64,000 bases of DNA from Mimachlamys varia. Taxonomy: Eukaryota; Mollusca; Bivalvia; Pectinida; Pectinidae. The position numbers were made by a program, and so were the translations under genes. Every line of letters starts with the position of its first letter. Position 1 is the first letter of the stretch. Shown piece by piece: positions 34,491 to 45,281 of the stretch. The notes below the pieces were generated by a model. That model was not told the origin of the DNA. It saw only the letters and a program-made list of their open reading frames with translations, and made no database searches. The DNA lies in assembly GCA_947623455.1 (NCBI GenBank), contig OX392529.1, positions 7,750,001-7,814,000 of the forward strand, written 5' to 3'.

Positions 34491-36189
34491 AACCCCCGCC
34501 CGCCCACAGCAAAAAAGTGTAAAAATACTTTAAACATCCTAGTTTAGACCCAAAACTATCTGTGACAAATTCTCGAGTCCCTGTTGTCTGCAACACGTCC
34601 ATTAAGGTGGATTGGATTATTGGCCACAGTGTTACAAGGTATCGCCAAATCCACTTATGATTCATGCAATGAGGACATCTTTTCTAACATTGATATACGG
34701 GTCGTAATTGATTGCTGAAACAGTATTTGGAACTCTCGGCCGAAAAGCTTTTTTGTTTTGTTCACGTTCCGAAGATAGTATTGCTATCCCAGCGCTGTAA
34801 CGTACTAATACTCCTCTTACGGGTAACACTAACGCGTTGCATTGCGTTAATATGAATAAACTTAAGTTTAGATAAGTATATGTTGATTTTCGAATAATTT
34901 TATACTTGTTATCTCTTTTTAACATAAACCACGTCATATAAACTTCACAAAAAACCGTTCTATATTAGTAAATACATAATTTTGATTTTCTTCTACACTG
35001 TTGTTGGTGAGAAATCAAAGGATTGTGTACTGTTGTCTATGCTGCTGAACCAAACACATTCTACACTCGGAAAGGCAGGTTTTCTCGTCATGTTTGATGG
35101 AAGCTACACTTATCTGACGCTTGTTAAGCGTAAAACACCAAACTTGTTGTATTAAATTGCCTCTTTTTGGTGAAAATTGAAGTCACAACAAAGACAAGGT
35201 ACACGTAATTTGTAATTACTTTTTAAGAGCAAACTAATTCGCAAACTGTATGTTGTCGTTCGCACAATACATTATTCATCTAAAGAGCTGTTTAATCAGC
35301 TAGTAGAACTCTACCATGTGGTTGCGAACCTCGTGCTTGGGAATTATATCGCTACATGCACCTTGAGATTACGTGTTGTGACTGATATGGGTCATAATAG
35401 CGGACATATAACACTTTCATATTTTGTTTTGTCAGGTAAGTTTCTTTAGCGCATTTATAACGAGGAGAATTAAGCATCTGCACGAACTAAAAAACTAGGT
35501 CAAGGAGTCGTTTTACCAAAACCGCTTTAATCTTTTTTTTTTCAATGACGCAAAAGGTTTTCAAATCTAATTCAGTGGCAGAGAATTGACCTGTGTAAAC
35601 GTTTTGTCATTATTTGAACGAAACGACATATCGTTTTTATCATATAAAATTACAACCTTAATACCCAGATAGAGATGTGTTTGTGTTCATGTGTCCGTGC
35701 CCCAGTGTAATGTTTCCTGCAAGGGATGGGGGCTTCTGAAACGCCAAAAAGATAAATGTCATTCTAGTCTGGTGACAGCAGATGTTTTCCAACTTTAAGC
35801 ATGTTCAGTGCCAAATGATTATTACTTGACCTTGTGGAAGCCGTTTTACTTGCAATTTATAAAGTGGTCAGCATGCAGGAAACGGAAACAATACGCGGAC
35901 AGACTGGCACAAGCAGAGAGATCCCGGCAAAGAACGGCAATACCGGAGTGTACTAACTCGTGGGACGTGGCAATTGCATTTAAGGAGGACCGCCCTTTTA
36001 TCTATGATTTTGTTGTCGCTGTAGTTGGCCATACAACACGCAACTCTCATTTACACAACGGAAGCCATAGAAATCAAACACCCGGATGAGCACACTCTGT
36101 AAACGAAGCTGAGGTCGAAGTCACTCGCAAAATTCAACAAAGCAACAGGATAGAACAAAGGTATAGATAGGCGACTTCGTCCACTCACT
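34491..36189. other. No gene seen
   Basis: The 93-codon ORF at 35808-36089 has an Arg-rich stretch but no recognisable domain, no splice context and a minus-strand ORF of similar length in the same bases. I leave it unannotated. Confidence 0.35.
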
Positions 36190-36577
36190 TTAACGTTTAA
36201 GCAGCCTGGTCAAAAAGCAATCAAATACCGTACAAGTAGCCTTAATATTGTATCAACACAGTGGGCGTAAATTGATCGTGTTGTGGTCAGTACACACGTG
36301 TCTATCCCGAGGAACTTAGGTCCATGGTGTAAGTGCTGTTTTATTTTATTTAACGGATAACTAAACACGCGCTGTCGGGCACCTTGTGTATTGTGTTTTT
36401 CAGTTTTACTAATTATGTATTTTTGCAATCTATTAGTCTAAACTTTTTGTGAATCGAGAACATGTTCAGTCCGATATCACGTCAGTATGTACTGTTGGTT
36501 ATCTATAAGTTCAAACCAAACGAAGCTGATTCAAATTGTAACTTAAAGGAACGTGGTCTCTATTGATATTTATCGGG
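36190..36577 (+). mobile_element. Dispersed repeat, copy C (left half)
   Basis: Shares AACACAGTGGGCGTAAATTG, ATCGTGTTGTGGTCAGT, CCCGAGGAACTTAGGTCCAT and GGTGTAAGTGCTGTTTTATT with copy A at 6300-6420. The similarity stops near 36577, exactly where the 29-bp array begins, rather than continuing to a 26-bp array. Confidence 0.6.
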
Positions 36578-37625
36578 TCACGGAGGGTAAGGAATGACGG
36601 AGAGACTCGATGATGGTAAGGAAGAATGGAGAGACTCAAGGATGGTAAGGAAGAATGAAGAGACTCACGGATGGTAAGGAAGAATGAAGAGACTCACGGA
36701 TGGTAAGGAAGAATGAAGAGACTCGCCGATGGTACGGAAGAATGAAGAGACTCAAGGATGGTAAGGAAGAATGAAGAGACTCACGGATGGTAAGGAAGAA
36801 TGAAGAGACTCACCGATGGTAAGGAAGAATGAAGAGACTCACAGATGGTAAGGAAGAATGAAGAGACTCACGGATGGTAAGGAAGAATGAAGAGACTCAC
36901 CGATGGTAAGGAAGAATGAAGAGACTCAAGGATGGTAAGGAAGAATGAAGAGACTCACGGATGGTAAGGAAGAATGAAGAGACTCACAGATGGTAAGGAA
37001 GAATGAAGAGACTCAAGGATGGTAAGGAAGAATGAAGAGACTCACGGATGGTAAGGAAGAATTAATGAAGAGACTCACGGATGGTAAGGAAGAATGAAGA
37101 GACTCACGGACGGTACGGAATGATGGAGAGACTCAAGGATGGTAAGGAAGAATGAAGAGACTCACGGATGGTAAGGAAGAATGAAGAGACTCGCCGATGG
37201 TACGGAAGAATGAAGAGACTCAAGGATGGTAAGGAAGAATGAAGAGACTCACGGATGGTAAGGAAGAATGAAGAGACTCACCGATGGTAAGGAAGAATGA
37301 AGAGACTCACAGATGGTAAGGAAGAATGAAGAGACTCACGGATGGTAAGGAAGAATGAAGAGACTCACGGATGGTAAGGAAGAATGAAGAGACTCACGGA
37401 CGGTACGGAATGATGGAGAGACTCAAGGATGGTAAGGAAGAATGAAGAGACTCACAGATGGAAGGAAGAATGAAGAGACTCACCGATGGTAAGGAAGAAT
37501 GAAGAGACTCACAGATGGTAAGGAAGAATGAAGAGACTCACGGATGGTAAGGAAGAATGAAGAGACTCACGGATGGTAAGGAAGAATGAAGAGACTCACG
37601 GATGGTAAGGAAGGATGGATTGACA
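36578..37625. repeat. 29-bp minisatellite upstream of nucleoside hydrolase B
   Basis: About 36 units of GAATGAAGAGACTCACGGAT+GGTAAGGAA with only a few variant positions (CAAGG, CACCG, CACAG at one step). Much more homogeneous than its sister array at 18985-20300, which implies recent re-amplification. A block of about 300 bp containing GACGGTACGGAATGATGGAG occurs twice (about 37105 and 37400). Confidence 0.95.
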
Positions 37626-38391
37626 CATTGATGGAAGGAAAGCTCAGCTAAAACAAACGACCGATACATGTGACACCCAGTCCAAATGATCATAATGACA
37701 AAAATGTTAAAACATTTGCCAAGTAACCAATTAACACTATATTCATATCAAGTTGTGTGTGTTCCTTTTGGTTCTATGTTATAATTTTTAGTTCATTGTA
37801 TTGTGAAATTTGAACAAAGCAGAGTTTTAAAAAAAATGCTACATCGATATGATACAGTGTACACGTGATTGGATTTTAGAGTCATTGGTTGAAGAGTAAA
37901 AGGTCACACTCATGGAGTTAAAAGTTTGTGTACAAGATATCATAAAACTCCTAATTGGTTCAAACAACATACTACATGTACAATGTACGGTAACCTCGAT
38001 TTCTACGCCTTATTAGATTTTGGTGGTCGTAGGTCAAAACTAGATATATAAAAGTGATAGTTTATTTCACAAAATTGAACTGGCAATGATATAATCACCA
38101 TCTAACAGTTTTATACACAGTTTTGTTTTATTGAAATACAGAAGTCTCATGTTTAAGTCTTGTTCGTCCATTAATAAAACGACGATCTCGGATATAACAA
38201 ATACCGCTTGGCCCTAAATGACCATAGTTGTCGATGGGCCGAAAAACCACAACAAACAAAAGAATAAAAAATAATAGGTCAAAAGTCACATTTGACCACT
38301 TTGCGGATGAAAGGTGTATCTGCATCCTCCCCGCTCATTTTGTTTTTATCTCTAAACTTTTCTCTATTGACAGACTGCCCAATATAAGGAA
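37626..38391 (+). promoter_or_regulatory. Presumed 5' flank/promoter region of nucleoside hydrolase B
   Basis: Keeps blocks found upstream of paralogue A (AGCTAAAACAAACGAC, CTCCTAATTGGTTCAAAC, ACTGCCCAATATAAGGA before the ATG). About 300 bases at 37985-38280 are not obviously shared. No core promoter element can be named. Confidence 0.35.
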
Positions 38392-38580
38392 ATGGCTACA
38401 CAGAGACAGAAGCTGATAATAGATACGGACGGGGGTGTAGACGATGCACAGGCTATCTACATGATGTTGGACTCAACCTTGTATGACGTCATAGGGATCA
38501 CGTGCGTCAGAGGTAACAGCGGTGAGGACCAAGTCGTACGCAACGTTCTGAAAATACTCGTAGCTGCGGACAAGCCCAGT
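38392..38580 (+). CDS. Nucleoside hydrolase B, exon 1
   Basis: MATQRQKLIIDTDGG through VAADKPS, residues 1-63, followed by donor GTATGT. Differs from exon 1 of A at about five residues. Confidence 0.88.
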
Positions 38581-40599
38581 GTATGTAATGTTATAAAACA
38601 TGTATGGTTATATTTTAAGTCAAACGCATATGAATTGTTTATCATATTAACTCAATCTCATTATTTGGAGTCCGTCTGCCTAGCTACATGTATACGACGA
38701 CGTACAGTGAACATGTGGAATGAATTGGTTTATGTGTTTGCTGCTATTATAGTTCTTTATTTTATGGAAAAGCTTTTTATTATGAAACAGAATTGTTGAT
38801 ATACGTGATGAGTTTTAAAATGATGAACAATGAGTTATAAGGTGCTTAGGTACGAATGTACTACCGTCAGTGTCTGGGAAATGGTACATATATATGTTAC
38901 AGCCCTATTTTTGAACCTGTATCTATTTTCTAACCTGCATATGAACAAGAACGTTTAGTCCCTCCCACATCCAGGAATGGTTCTCACTTCAAACTCTGCC
39001 CCATTCCCGGCTGCCTTGTTTTTGTTTTCATACGTGGCTGACTTTTCCAGGGCTTATCAGGACCGGTAACAAAAGTCTTGCCAAATCTTTCAATTTCACT
39101 TTCAGGTATATCGACGATGTGTTGTCTATTAATAACAAGACATTTGCTGACCACGTCTGACGTATATACCCTTCTGAATTTGAAGTAAAGGACACAACAG
39201 ACTCCTCTACATCAGCTGCTTACCTCCATATTTTCTTAAACTAAGACCAACATGGACAACTTACTATGTCATAAGATATTCGATAAAAGTGACGATTTCA
39301 GTTTTCCAATCGTGAACTTTCCATTTCTTGATAGTAACATTCCAGTTTCTCCAACCTATGGTATTAATATGTCGAAGTTGATTCGTTATTCTAGGGCTTG
39401 ATCTAAGTATCTAGATTTTCACAATAGAAGTTGACTGCTGACAAAGAAACAAATCAGAGTATACCAAAGCGTCAACAAAACCATAATCCATACTCAAAAT
39501 ATATTAAACTAGAGGCAAAATATGAACAAGGGAAAGCTTTACATGGAGGCCCTTGTAAAAGTACAAGAGGATAAGACCATAGATGTTTTCTTTATTAATC
39601 TTTCATTTGTTAATATTTTGCCTCTTGTTTAATCGATTTTAAGTTAGGATTGTGGTTTTGTTGACGACTCAGTATTCCCTGATTTTTTTTTTTTTTTTTA
39701 TTTTCTCTTTGCGTTGATCGAGCAAAAGAACCTGACGTTTTAGAATTATCTATGTTTAACATAAATGCAATTATTTAACCAGATTCCAGTTTATAGCGGA
39801 TGTGCGTTTTCCATTCTGGGTCAAAGCGCGATGCAAAACTCTTACCAAGGCGTCGATGGCCTCGGAGACTGTCCTTCATTAGAGGAACCGGATGTCAGTA
39901 TTCTACAGAAAGAAGCAGCGACGGACACAATTATCCGGCTAACGAAGGAACACCCTGGTGAATTAAGATGTTAAAATTCATGCACGCTGATTTTTGAGGT
40001 TGATATACATGTGTATGCTTATCTAGCCTGTGATTCTCCCTTATCGGTTTATTTATATTATACTTATGTATTCGATCGAGCTAATGTTAGCAATCTGCGT
40101 GGTTCGGAGTATTAACTGGAATGGCTAAAGCGGTGGTTTTTATACAATTTTACAGCTGAATTTGAATTAACCACCAGTATTACTGGAACTCCTATGGTTT
40201 CTTTGATTCAAGGAGGAAATTCATGTTATTAAAAACTCGAAAGAACGTTGAATAACTCATGTTGCAGGGGAGATAACCCTGATGTGTATAGGTCCACTAA
40301 CCAACCTTGCCACAGCCCTGAAGGTGGAACCACATTTTAGCGGTCGTCTCAGAGAATGCTTTATAATGGGCGGCAACTATTATGGTAAACTACAGTTTTT
40401 GTTTGATATTTTGTTTCAGTCCAAAATAAATAGAATAAAATGAAATGTTGCTGAAAACGCATTGACTTATATTCCTATCAGCGCATGTGTCCTTAGCTCC
40501 TTCTATCGATTGATGACGTAATTTGTGAACGCTTTCAGATGACCTTAATGTAGGAACTAGGTTATGATAAAGCGGTAAATATCAAGCACTTTAAATACA

Positions 40600-40634
<35 letters not shown>

Positions 40635-41447
40635 AGCTTGAAATCAAAATAAAGAGAAAAGAATTTTGGATTGACAGGTAAAGGTAACACAACAGTGAGT
40701 GCAGAGTTCAACTTCCACGCTGACCCGGAAGCTGCTTACATATCACTGGAGCAGCTTCGATGTCCAACGACGCTGGTTGGCTGGGAAGTTTGTGAGGAAA
40801 ACGGACTCACTTGGGTAAGTCGGCCATCGTCTCTGTCGAATAGGGAACATATATGGCATACTATTTGTTGCAATATACTTAACTTATACTTTATATGAAC
40901 AGTGTACATGCGTAAGATACAAGTACCATATCAATTTGCAGTCACTTCGTTCTTTTGTGAAATTTAGGAGAAGGTTGAATCAGAGATGACCTTTAGATGT
41001 TTTTTTTTATTATGCCAGACAATGGCTATTGGATTTCTGAACTGCACAATATTATCAATATTCAAAACGTATCGCATCTGGTTAAGTTTAAATCTCGTTC
41101 TTTTATTACAGGACAGTTATCATCAATTACGGAGTTTCGCAAACAAACGAAACCTATTCCTGAAGGCTATCGAAGAGAAACCCGTCGCGTTTTCCATCAA
41201 ACAAGGTTGGAACTACTCACCAGCTGACGAGGTTTTGGCAGCTTGTATGCTGCGTCCGTCAGAGGTTGTCATGGAGACCAAACACGTGTACGCAACTGTC
41301 GAACTAGGCGGGAAATTTACGAATGGACAAATGGTGGTCGACTGGAATAAAGTACTGAAGAAAGAACCAAATTTAACCATCGTCACCAAACTTAATAAAG
41401 ACGCATTCTTTACCATTCTTCTAAACACTGCGAAGAATGGCATGTAA
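38392..41447 (+). CDS. Nucleoside hydrolase B (inosine/uridine-preferring family), five exons
   Basis: Exons: 38392-38580, 39783-39957, 40268-40384, 40678-40814 and 41112-41447. They have the same lengths and phases as paralogue A and give 317 aa plus TAA. The aspartate cluster DTDGGVDDAQA, the GPLTN and MGG segments and NFHADPEAA are all intact. As in A, the C-terminal HD-type motif reads ADEVLAA without the usual His. The family cleaves nucleosides to base and ribose. About 25 residues differ from A: roughly 5 in exon 1, 10 in exon 2, 1 in exon 3, none in exon 4 and 9 in exon 5. Intron 1 is only 1.2 kb and lacks the minisatellite and mariner, but has its own Penelope-like fragment. A LINE inserted one base after the stop codon has replaced the original 3' UTR junction. 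Product assignment is firm at family level; substrate unknown. Confidence 0.88.
38684..38714 (+). repeat. Single-copy counterpart of the 23-bp minisatellite unit
   Basis: TACATGTATACGACGACGTA followed by CAGTGAACATG lies after CTCATTATTTGGAGTCCGTC. In paralogue A the same left flank (CTCATTACTTGGAGTTTGTC, 21123) leads into the 23-bp array. One unit and a partial second are visible here, with no expansion. Confidence 0.7.
38975..39690 (+). pseudogene. 3' part of a Penelope-like reverse transcriptase element in intron 1 of nucleoside hydrolase B
   Basis: Reads FRYIDDVLSINNKTFAD at 39100-39150 (the YIDD catalytic box of this RT family), then with frame breaks NFPFLDSNIPVSP and MSKLIRYSRA. The 3' end is partly inverted: GTCAACAAAACCATAATCC at about 39470 is complementary to GGATTGTGGTTTTGTTGAC at about 39647, with AGAGGCAAAATATGAACAA and TTAATATTTTGCCTCTTG between them. 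Same family as 27230-27820 and 49040-50870, but inserted at a different point of the intron. Confidence 0.6.
39783..39957 (+). CDS. Nucleoside hydrolase B, exon 2
   Basis: IPVYSGCAFSILGQ through RLTKEHPG. Acceptor TTTAACCAG, donor GGTGAAT, phase 1. This is the most diverged exon between the paralogues (about 10 of 58 residues). Confidence 0.85.
40268..40384 (+). CDS. Nucleoside hydrolase B, exon 3
   Basis: Same reading as in A with one residue change (Asp to Glu before PHFSGR) and three nucleotide differences in 117. Confidence 0.87.
40601..40634 (+). repeat. AGT trinucleotide microsatellite
   Basis: Eleven AGT repeats in intron 3 of nucleoside hydrolase B, absent from the matching intron of A. 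Confidence 0.95.
40678..40814 (+). CDS. Nucleoside hydrolase B, exon 4
   Basis: Carries NFHADPEAA. Identical to exon 4 of A over all 137 nt, although the flanking introns have diverged. Confidence 0.88.
41112..41447 (+). CDS. Nucleoside hydrolase B, exon 5 (terminal)
   Basis: Opens DSYHQLRSFANKRNLF and ends NTAKNGM with TAA. Nine residue changes against A in 111. Confidence 0.88.
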   Translation, partial: DSYHQLRSFANKRNLFLKAIEEKPVAFSIKQGWNYSPADEVLAACMLRPSEVVMETKHVYATVELGGKFTNGQMVVDWNKVLKKEPNLTIVTKLNKDAFFTILLNTAKNGM

Positions 41448-41576
41448 CAATCAATTTCAATTTCAATTTCAATTTCAATTTCTTTATTGACTGTAGGCCT
41501 TACGGCCCATAAGTACCTGTTACATTAATAAAAAACATAGCATGGGTATGAGACAACAAGACCAAGTGGAGACGAG

Positions 41577-43611
41577 CTAGATAAATGCAGCTCTTATCTT
41601 CATTGCTTCAAAGATAAATTTGCCAAGACGGTTTATGTCTTTAATATTTTGAACACTTAATAATTGGATGAATTTAAACATTGACGGTTTTTCCCAAAAA
41701 AAGTTTTTGATAAGTCGACTTCTTAAGTCACTATATACATTACAAATTAGCACAAAGTGAAACTCATCTTCGATATCGTTTGTTGATTTACAAATTGTAC
41801 AATATCTCTTACTTCTCTCTATATTTTTATAACGACCAGATTCAATCGCTAAGGAATGTGCAGACATACGAAGTTTTGTTAAGCAAATTCTGTATTTATT
41901 AGGGATATACTTAGTTAGATAAAACTGTATAGAAAAGTGATCTACAATATGTTTGTATAAGTAACATTTAACAGAGTTCTCCAGCAAACCTCTCAGATGT
42001 TGCTGCGCTTGATCAAAAATTCTCTGACGTATACATGGTAAAATTAATTTAAAATGATTTGGTGATTGACTAAGCCAAACATCACCGAAACCCAGAGTAT
42101 ATAAAACATTTTTCACATTCTGTACCCAATTAAAGCAAGTACGGGTTTTTCCTTTCATTAAAAATGTATATGCGGTATTCAAAATACAATTGTTTGTACC
42201 AAGCAGTTTAAACCAAAATTTAATCATTCTATATTTCCTTGTATATTCTAGTGGGAAACGACCAAGTTCCCAATATACCATGGCATTATTTGTAGACTTT
42301 TTTACTTTAAGCAACTTTTTACAAAATGTCAAATGTACTTTCTCTATATCTAATCCTTTGGAGGAACCCCAAAGTTCACAGGCATAACATAGTATACTAC
42401 TAACATAAGTATCCCATAAACTCAACATAGTTTTGTAATTAAGATTCAAATTGGAGCACTTGGAAAATAAAGCAAACATTGCTTTACGCCCTTGGTCAGA
42501 TAATTGTTTCTGTATGTTATTAAACTTAATATTATATCTAAACAGTATACCAAGATAGGAGAATTGATCAACACAATCGAGCCTTTTGCCATGATATGTC
42601 CATGTTTCATTATTTTTTAATCTGCCGCTTTTACGAAAAACTACAACTTTTGTTTTTTCGATATTAACAGTTAATTTCCATTGTTCACAGTAAGTAGCAA
42701 GCTTGTCTAAAGATTCTTGTAAACCTTCTACAGTTTCCGAAAACAACACTAGGTCGTCCGCATATAACATAAGGAAAAGGCTCAATTCTTCGAAATCAAA
42801 GTGCTGGCTATGGTTTGATATAAAAAATGATTCAAAGTCATTAATATACATGGAAAAGAGTATCGGCGATAAAATTTCGCCTTGCAATAGACCGATATCA
42901 TTGTCAAAGAAATCTGATAAACAACCTTTGAGTTTCACACAAGATTTTACATTATTATATATTGATTTAATGATATGAAGAAGCCTGCCCCGAACTCCTA
43001 ATTTTGATAATTTATACCACAGATTAAATCTGTCTACACAATCAAAGGCTTTCCGGAAATCGACAAAGCAACAATATAAACGCTTATTTTCACTGAGAGA
43101 TTTAGTTATAATTGAATGTAGCGCAAAAATTGCATCCACAGTGCTCAGGCCAGGGCGAAAGCCAAACTGCGCATCGCTTATAATATCATAGGATGCAGAC
43201 CAATTTGCTAATCGAGTATTTAGGATTGACGTAAATAGCTTCCCGAGACAACTTAATAAGCTAATGCCCCGAAAATTATTAGGGTCCGTTTTAACACCTT
43301 TTTTGTGGACTGGAGTTATAATGGCCACTGACCAATCAGATGGGAAACAACCAGAATCAAAAATTAAGTTAAATAATCTACATAAACTAGGTAATAATAA
43401 ATCCTTACCGACTAAAAAACATTCATTTAATAATCCATCAATACCGTGCGATTTCCCGCGGTTTAAATTACGAATAGCTTTATCAATTTCGTCAATGACA
43501 ATAGGACGATCTAGTTCCTCATATAATGGTAGCGTATTTTCAAGTGGATCATAATCCGAGATATTGTAATCAGTATCAACATCAGTTTCTGATGCCAATT
43601 TTTTAAAGTGG
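41577..43611 (-). pseudogene. LINE reverse transcriptase (ORF2, RT and C-terminal region)
   Basis: About 675 codons open to a TAG at 41577. In order: NLNRGKSHGIDGLLNECF (finger region), the PNNFRGISLLSCLGKLF motif, DAQFGFRPGLSTVDAIF, CCFVDFRKAFDCVDRFNLW (motif A), GLLQGEILSPILFSMYINDF (motif B), MLYADDLVLFSE (catalytic YADD, intact) and KLTVNIEKTKVVVFR. Near the C-terminus, RYCTICKSTNDIEDEFHFVL is a Cys/His cluster seen in many invertebrate LINEs. The catalytic residues are intact, but the upstream frame is lost through a one-base deletion in the A run at 43615-43620. It would copy element RNA at nicked genomic DNA. Clade not assigned. Confidence 0.88.
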
Positions 43612-43612
43612 T

Positions 43613-44493
43613 TTAAAAAACATCAACATTTAGTTTGGCGTCAGAAGATTTAGAGGGTGAGATTTTTTTATAAAATTGGTTGGGGTTGTACTTTCGAAGA
43701 TATTCCAACATATCACCGTCACATTTCTTATACTCTCTTTTCTTATTAGCTTCCACAGTTTTATACAACCTTTTTTTGTCAATCAAATATTTATGATTAT
43801 TGGAAGATTTACAGCTGTTGAACAGATATAAGGCGTTTTTGTAATTATAAAATAGACGCTTCAGCTCCGGGTCAAACCAAGGTTTGTCCTCACACACGTG
43901 TGTTCCACTATTTCTCAGGTCACGCCCAACAGCACGTGCAGTATTGTTGTCGTCGCGAACATTAACGCGCGTAATAAAGGGGTTCATGTCACGAGTCAAT
44001 TCGTTGGTAAATAGACCAACGCATGTATCGATAGACTGCTGTGTTACTTCACCAGCCAGAGTGACAGCCGCGTTAATATTCTCAATATTAATCGCAAGTG
44101 TATCTAAAAACTTATCACTGAATTCGTCATTCCAACGGTAAGTCGGTACCTCGGTACTCGTATACGTTGTCGCGTGTGTAGTAGCACGCTCGTCCAATGA
44201 GAAGCGAGTAAACAACTGCAAGTGTAATGGGGCGTGGTCTGACAATACATTGAAGTTACACACTATGAACTTTTTGATAACATTGAAAAGGCATGGATGT
44301 AAAATTAAATAATCGATAACGCTTAAACCATTGTGACCACAAAATGTATAGTCATTAGAGAAGCCGTCCGCATCCCTGCCGTTAAATATGCGTACACCTG
44401 TTGTTTTACAAAAATCTATTAACCTATTACCAAAGTGGTTTACAATTTCATCAGGGTTAACACGGACTTTACAATCATCGTCAGGGATATAAT
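43613..44493 (-). pseudogene. LINE endonuclease fragment (ORF2, N-terminal part)
   Basis: About 290 codons. After the truncation point the frame reads DYIPDDDCKVRVN, then NDYTFCGHNGLSVIDYLILH and NVLSDHAPLHLQL. 'S-IDY' and 'SDHAPL' are the closing motifs of the AP-type endonuclease domain; its first half, including the catalytic Asn and Glu, is missing. A linker rich in Lys follows, then NQFYKKISPS, where the RT part should continue. The stop at 43613 comes from the frameshift. The methionine at 44503 lies in flanking host DNA. Confidence 0.85.
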
Positions 44494-44499
44494 CAATCA

Positions 44500-45281
44500 G
44501 CATGCTATCAAACTATTTTCTGCAAAAATAATGGGATAAATATCTTTTTTCATAGCTAAAATCATATTGCAATTTAATTATAACCAGGAACTCATGTTTG
44601 GTTGCACTGATAAAGAAGCAGAAATGAATTTGATACTTTTGTTATTTTCTAACACCATTTTTGCATACAATGTTTTATCACATTCCTTATGTTAATCGGC
44701 GTTCTTTGGATTCTGTATAAACTGTTTGAGTAAGCACATGGCTAACCCAGAACACATTGGTTTGTATAATCAACGTCAATGTGCCATTATCACATTATCA
44801 AGTATATATACTGTAAGTGGCGTTTTCGCTGTGGATCAAAGGTACGTTAGTAGGACGTAAAATAAAATACACCAATATCAATCAACGGTATCGGGAATCA
44901 ATTTTCAGGTACAGATACAGTACTACTGTTGGGAGAACTGCATGAACATGTCACGTTTATAGTTGGTTATAAGGCCATCATCTCGGTAAACCACGAGGTC
45001 GTTATGATGAGCGTGCGGTTGTGTCAACATATCACGAGATCGTTATGATGAGCGTGCGGTTGTGTCGACATATCACTTGAAGCATCAATAAGAATCAAAT
45101 TAGTGAAAACTGTAGCGCGAAACTTACTTATGCTTTAAAATAATATTACTATATAACAAACATTTATATAGCGCTCTATATAATTACTCGAAAGCGCTTA
45201 TGGATCTAATTATGGACATTTATTATGTGGGATTATTATCTGAACAGCAGTTGTCCAGCATATCGGTACGGGGAAATATCT
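44500..45281. other. 3' flank of nucleoside hydrolase B; otherwise no gene seen
   Basis: The first about 340 bases align with the 3' flank of paralogue A. A two-copy tandem repeat of about 42 bp (GTTATGATGAGCGTGCGGTT) lies at 44991-45075. Confidence 0.45.

Larger units (their letters stand above)
41454..44493 (-). mobile_element. 5'-truncated non-LTR retrotransposon (LINE), about 3.04 kb
   Basis: Minus-strand element. It starts inside the endonuclease domain (44493) and ends in a GAAATT hexamer tail (five copies on the complement, 41453-41481). CAATCA flanks both ends (41448-41453 and 44494-44499), a 6-bp target duplication. Paralogue A keeps the empty site (CTAACAATCAGTATGG at about 29725). 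It carries an endonuclease fragment and an RT domain separated by one frameshift. 5' truncation, target duplication and a short tandem 3' tail are normal for target-primed reverse transcription. Confidence 0.88.

Noticed and set aside
35808..36089. 93-codon plus-strand ORF with a basic stretch
   Set aside because: No domain recognised and an equal-quality antisense ORF exists; chance is the simplest explanation.
36578..37625. CRISPR array
   Set aside because: The repeats are contiguous with no unique spacers, and the genome is eukaryotic.
43884..44141. Plus-strand ORF inside the LINE
   Set aside because: Antisense shadow of the endonuclease/RT frame.
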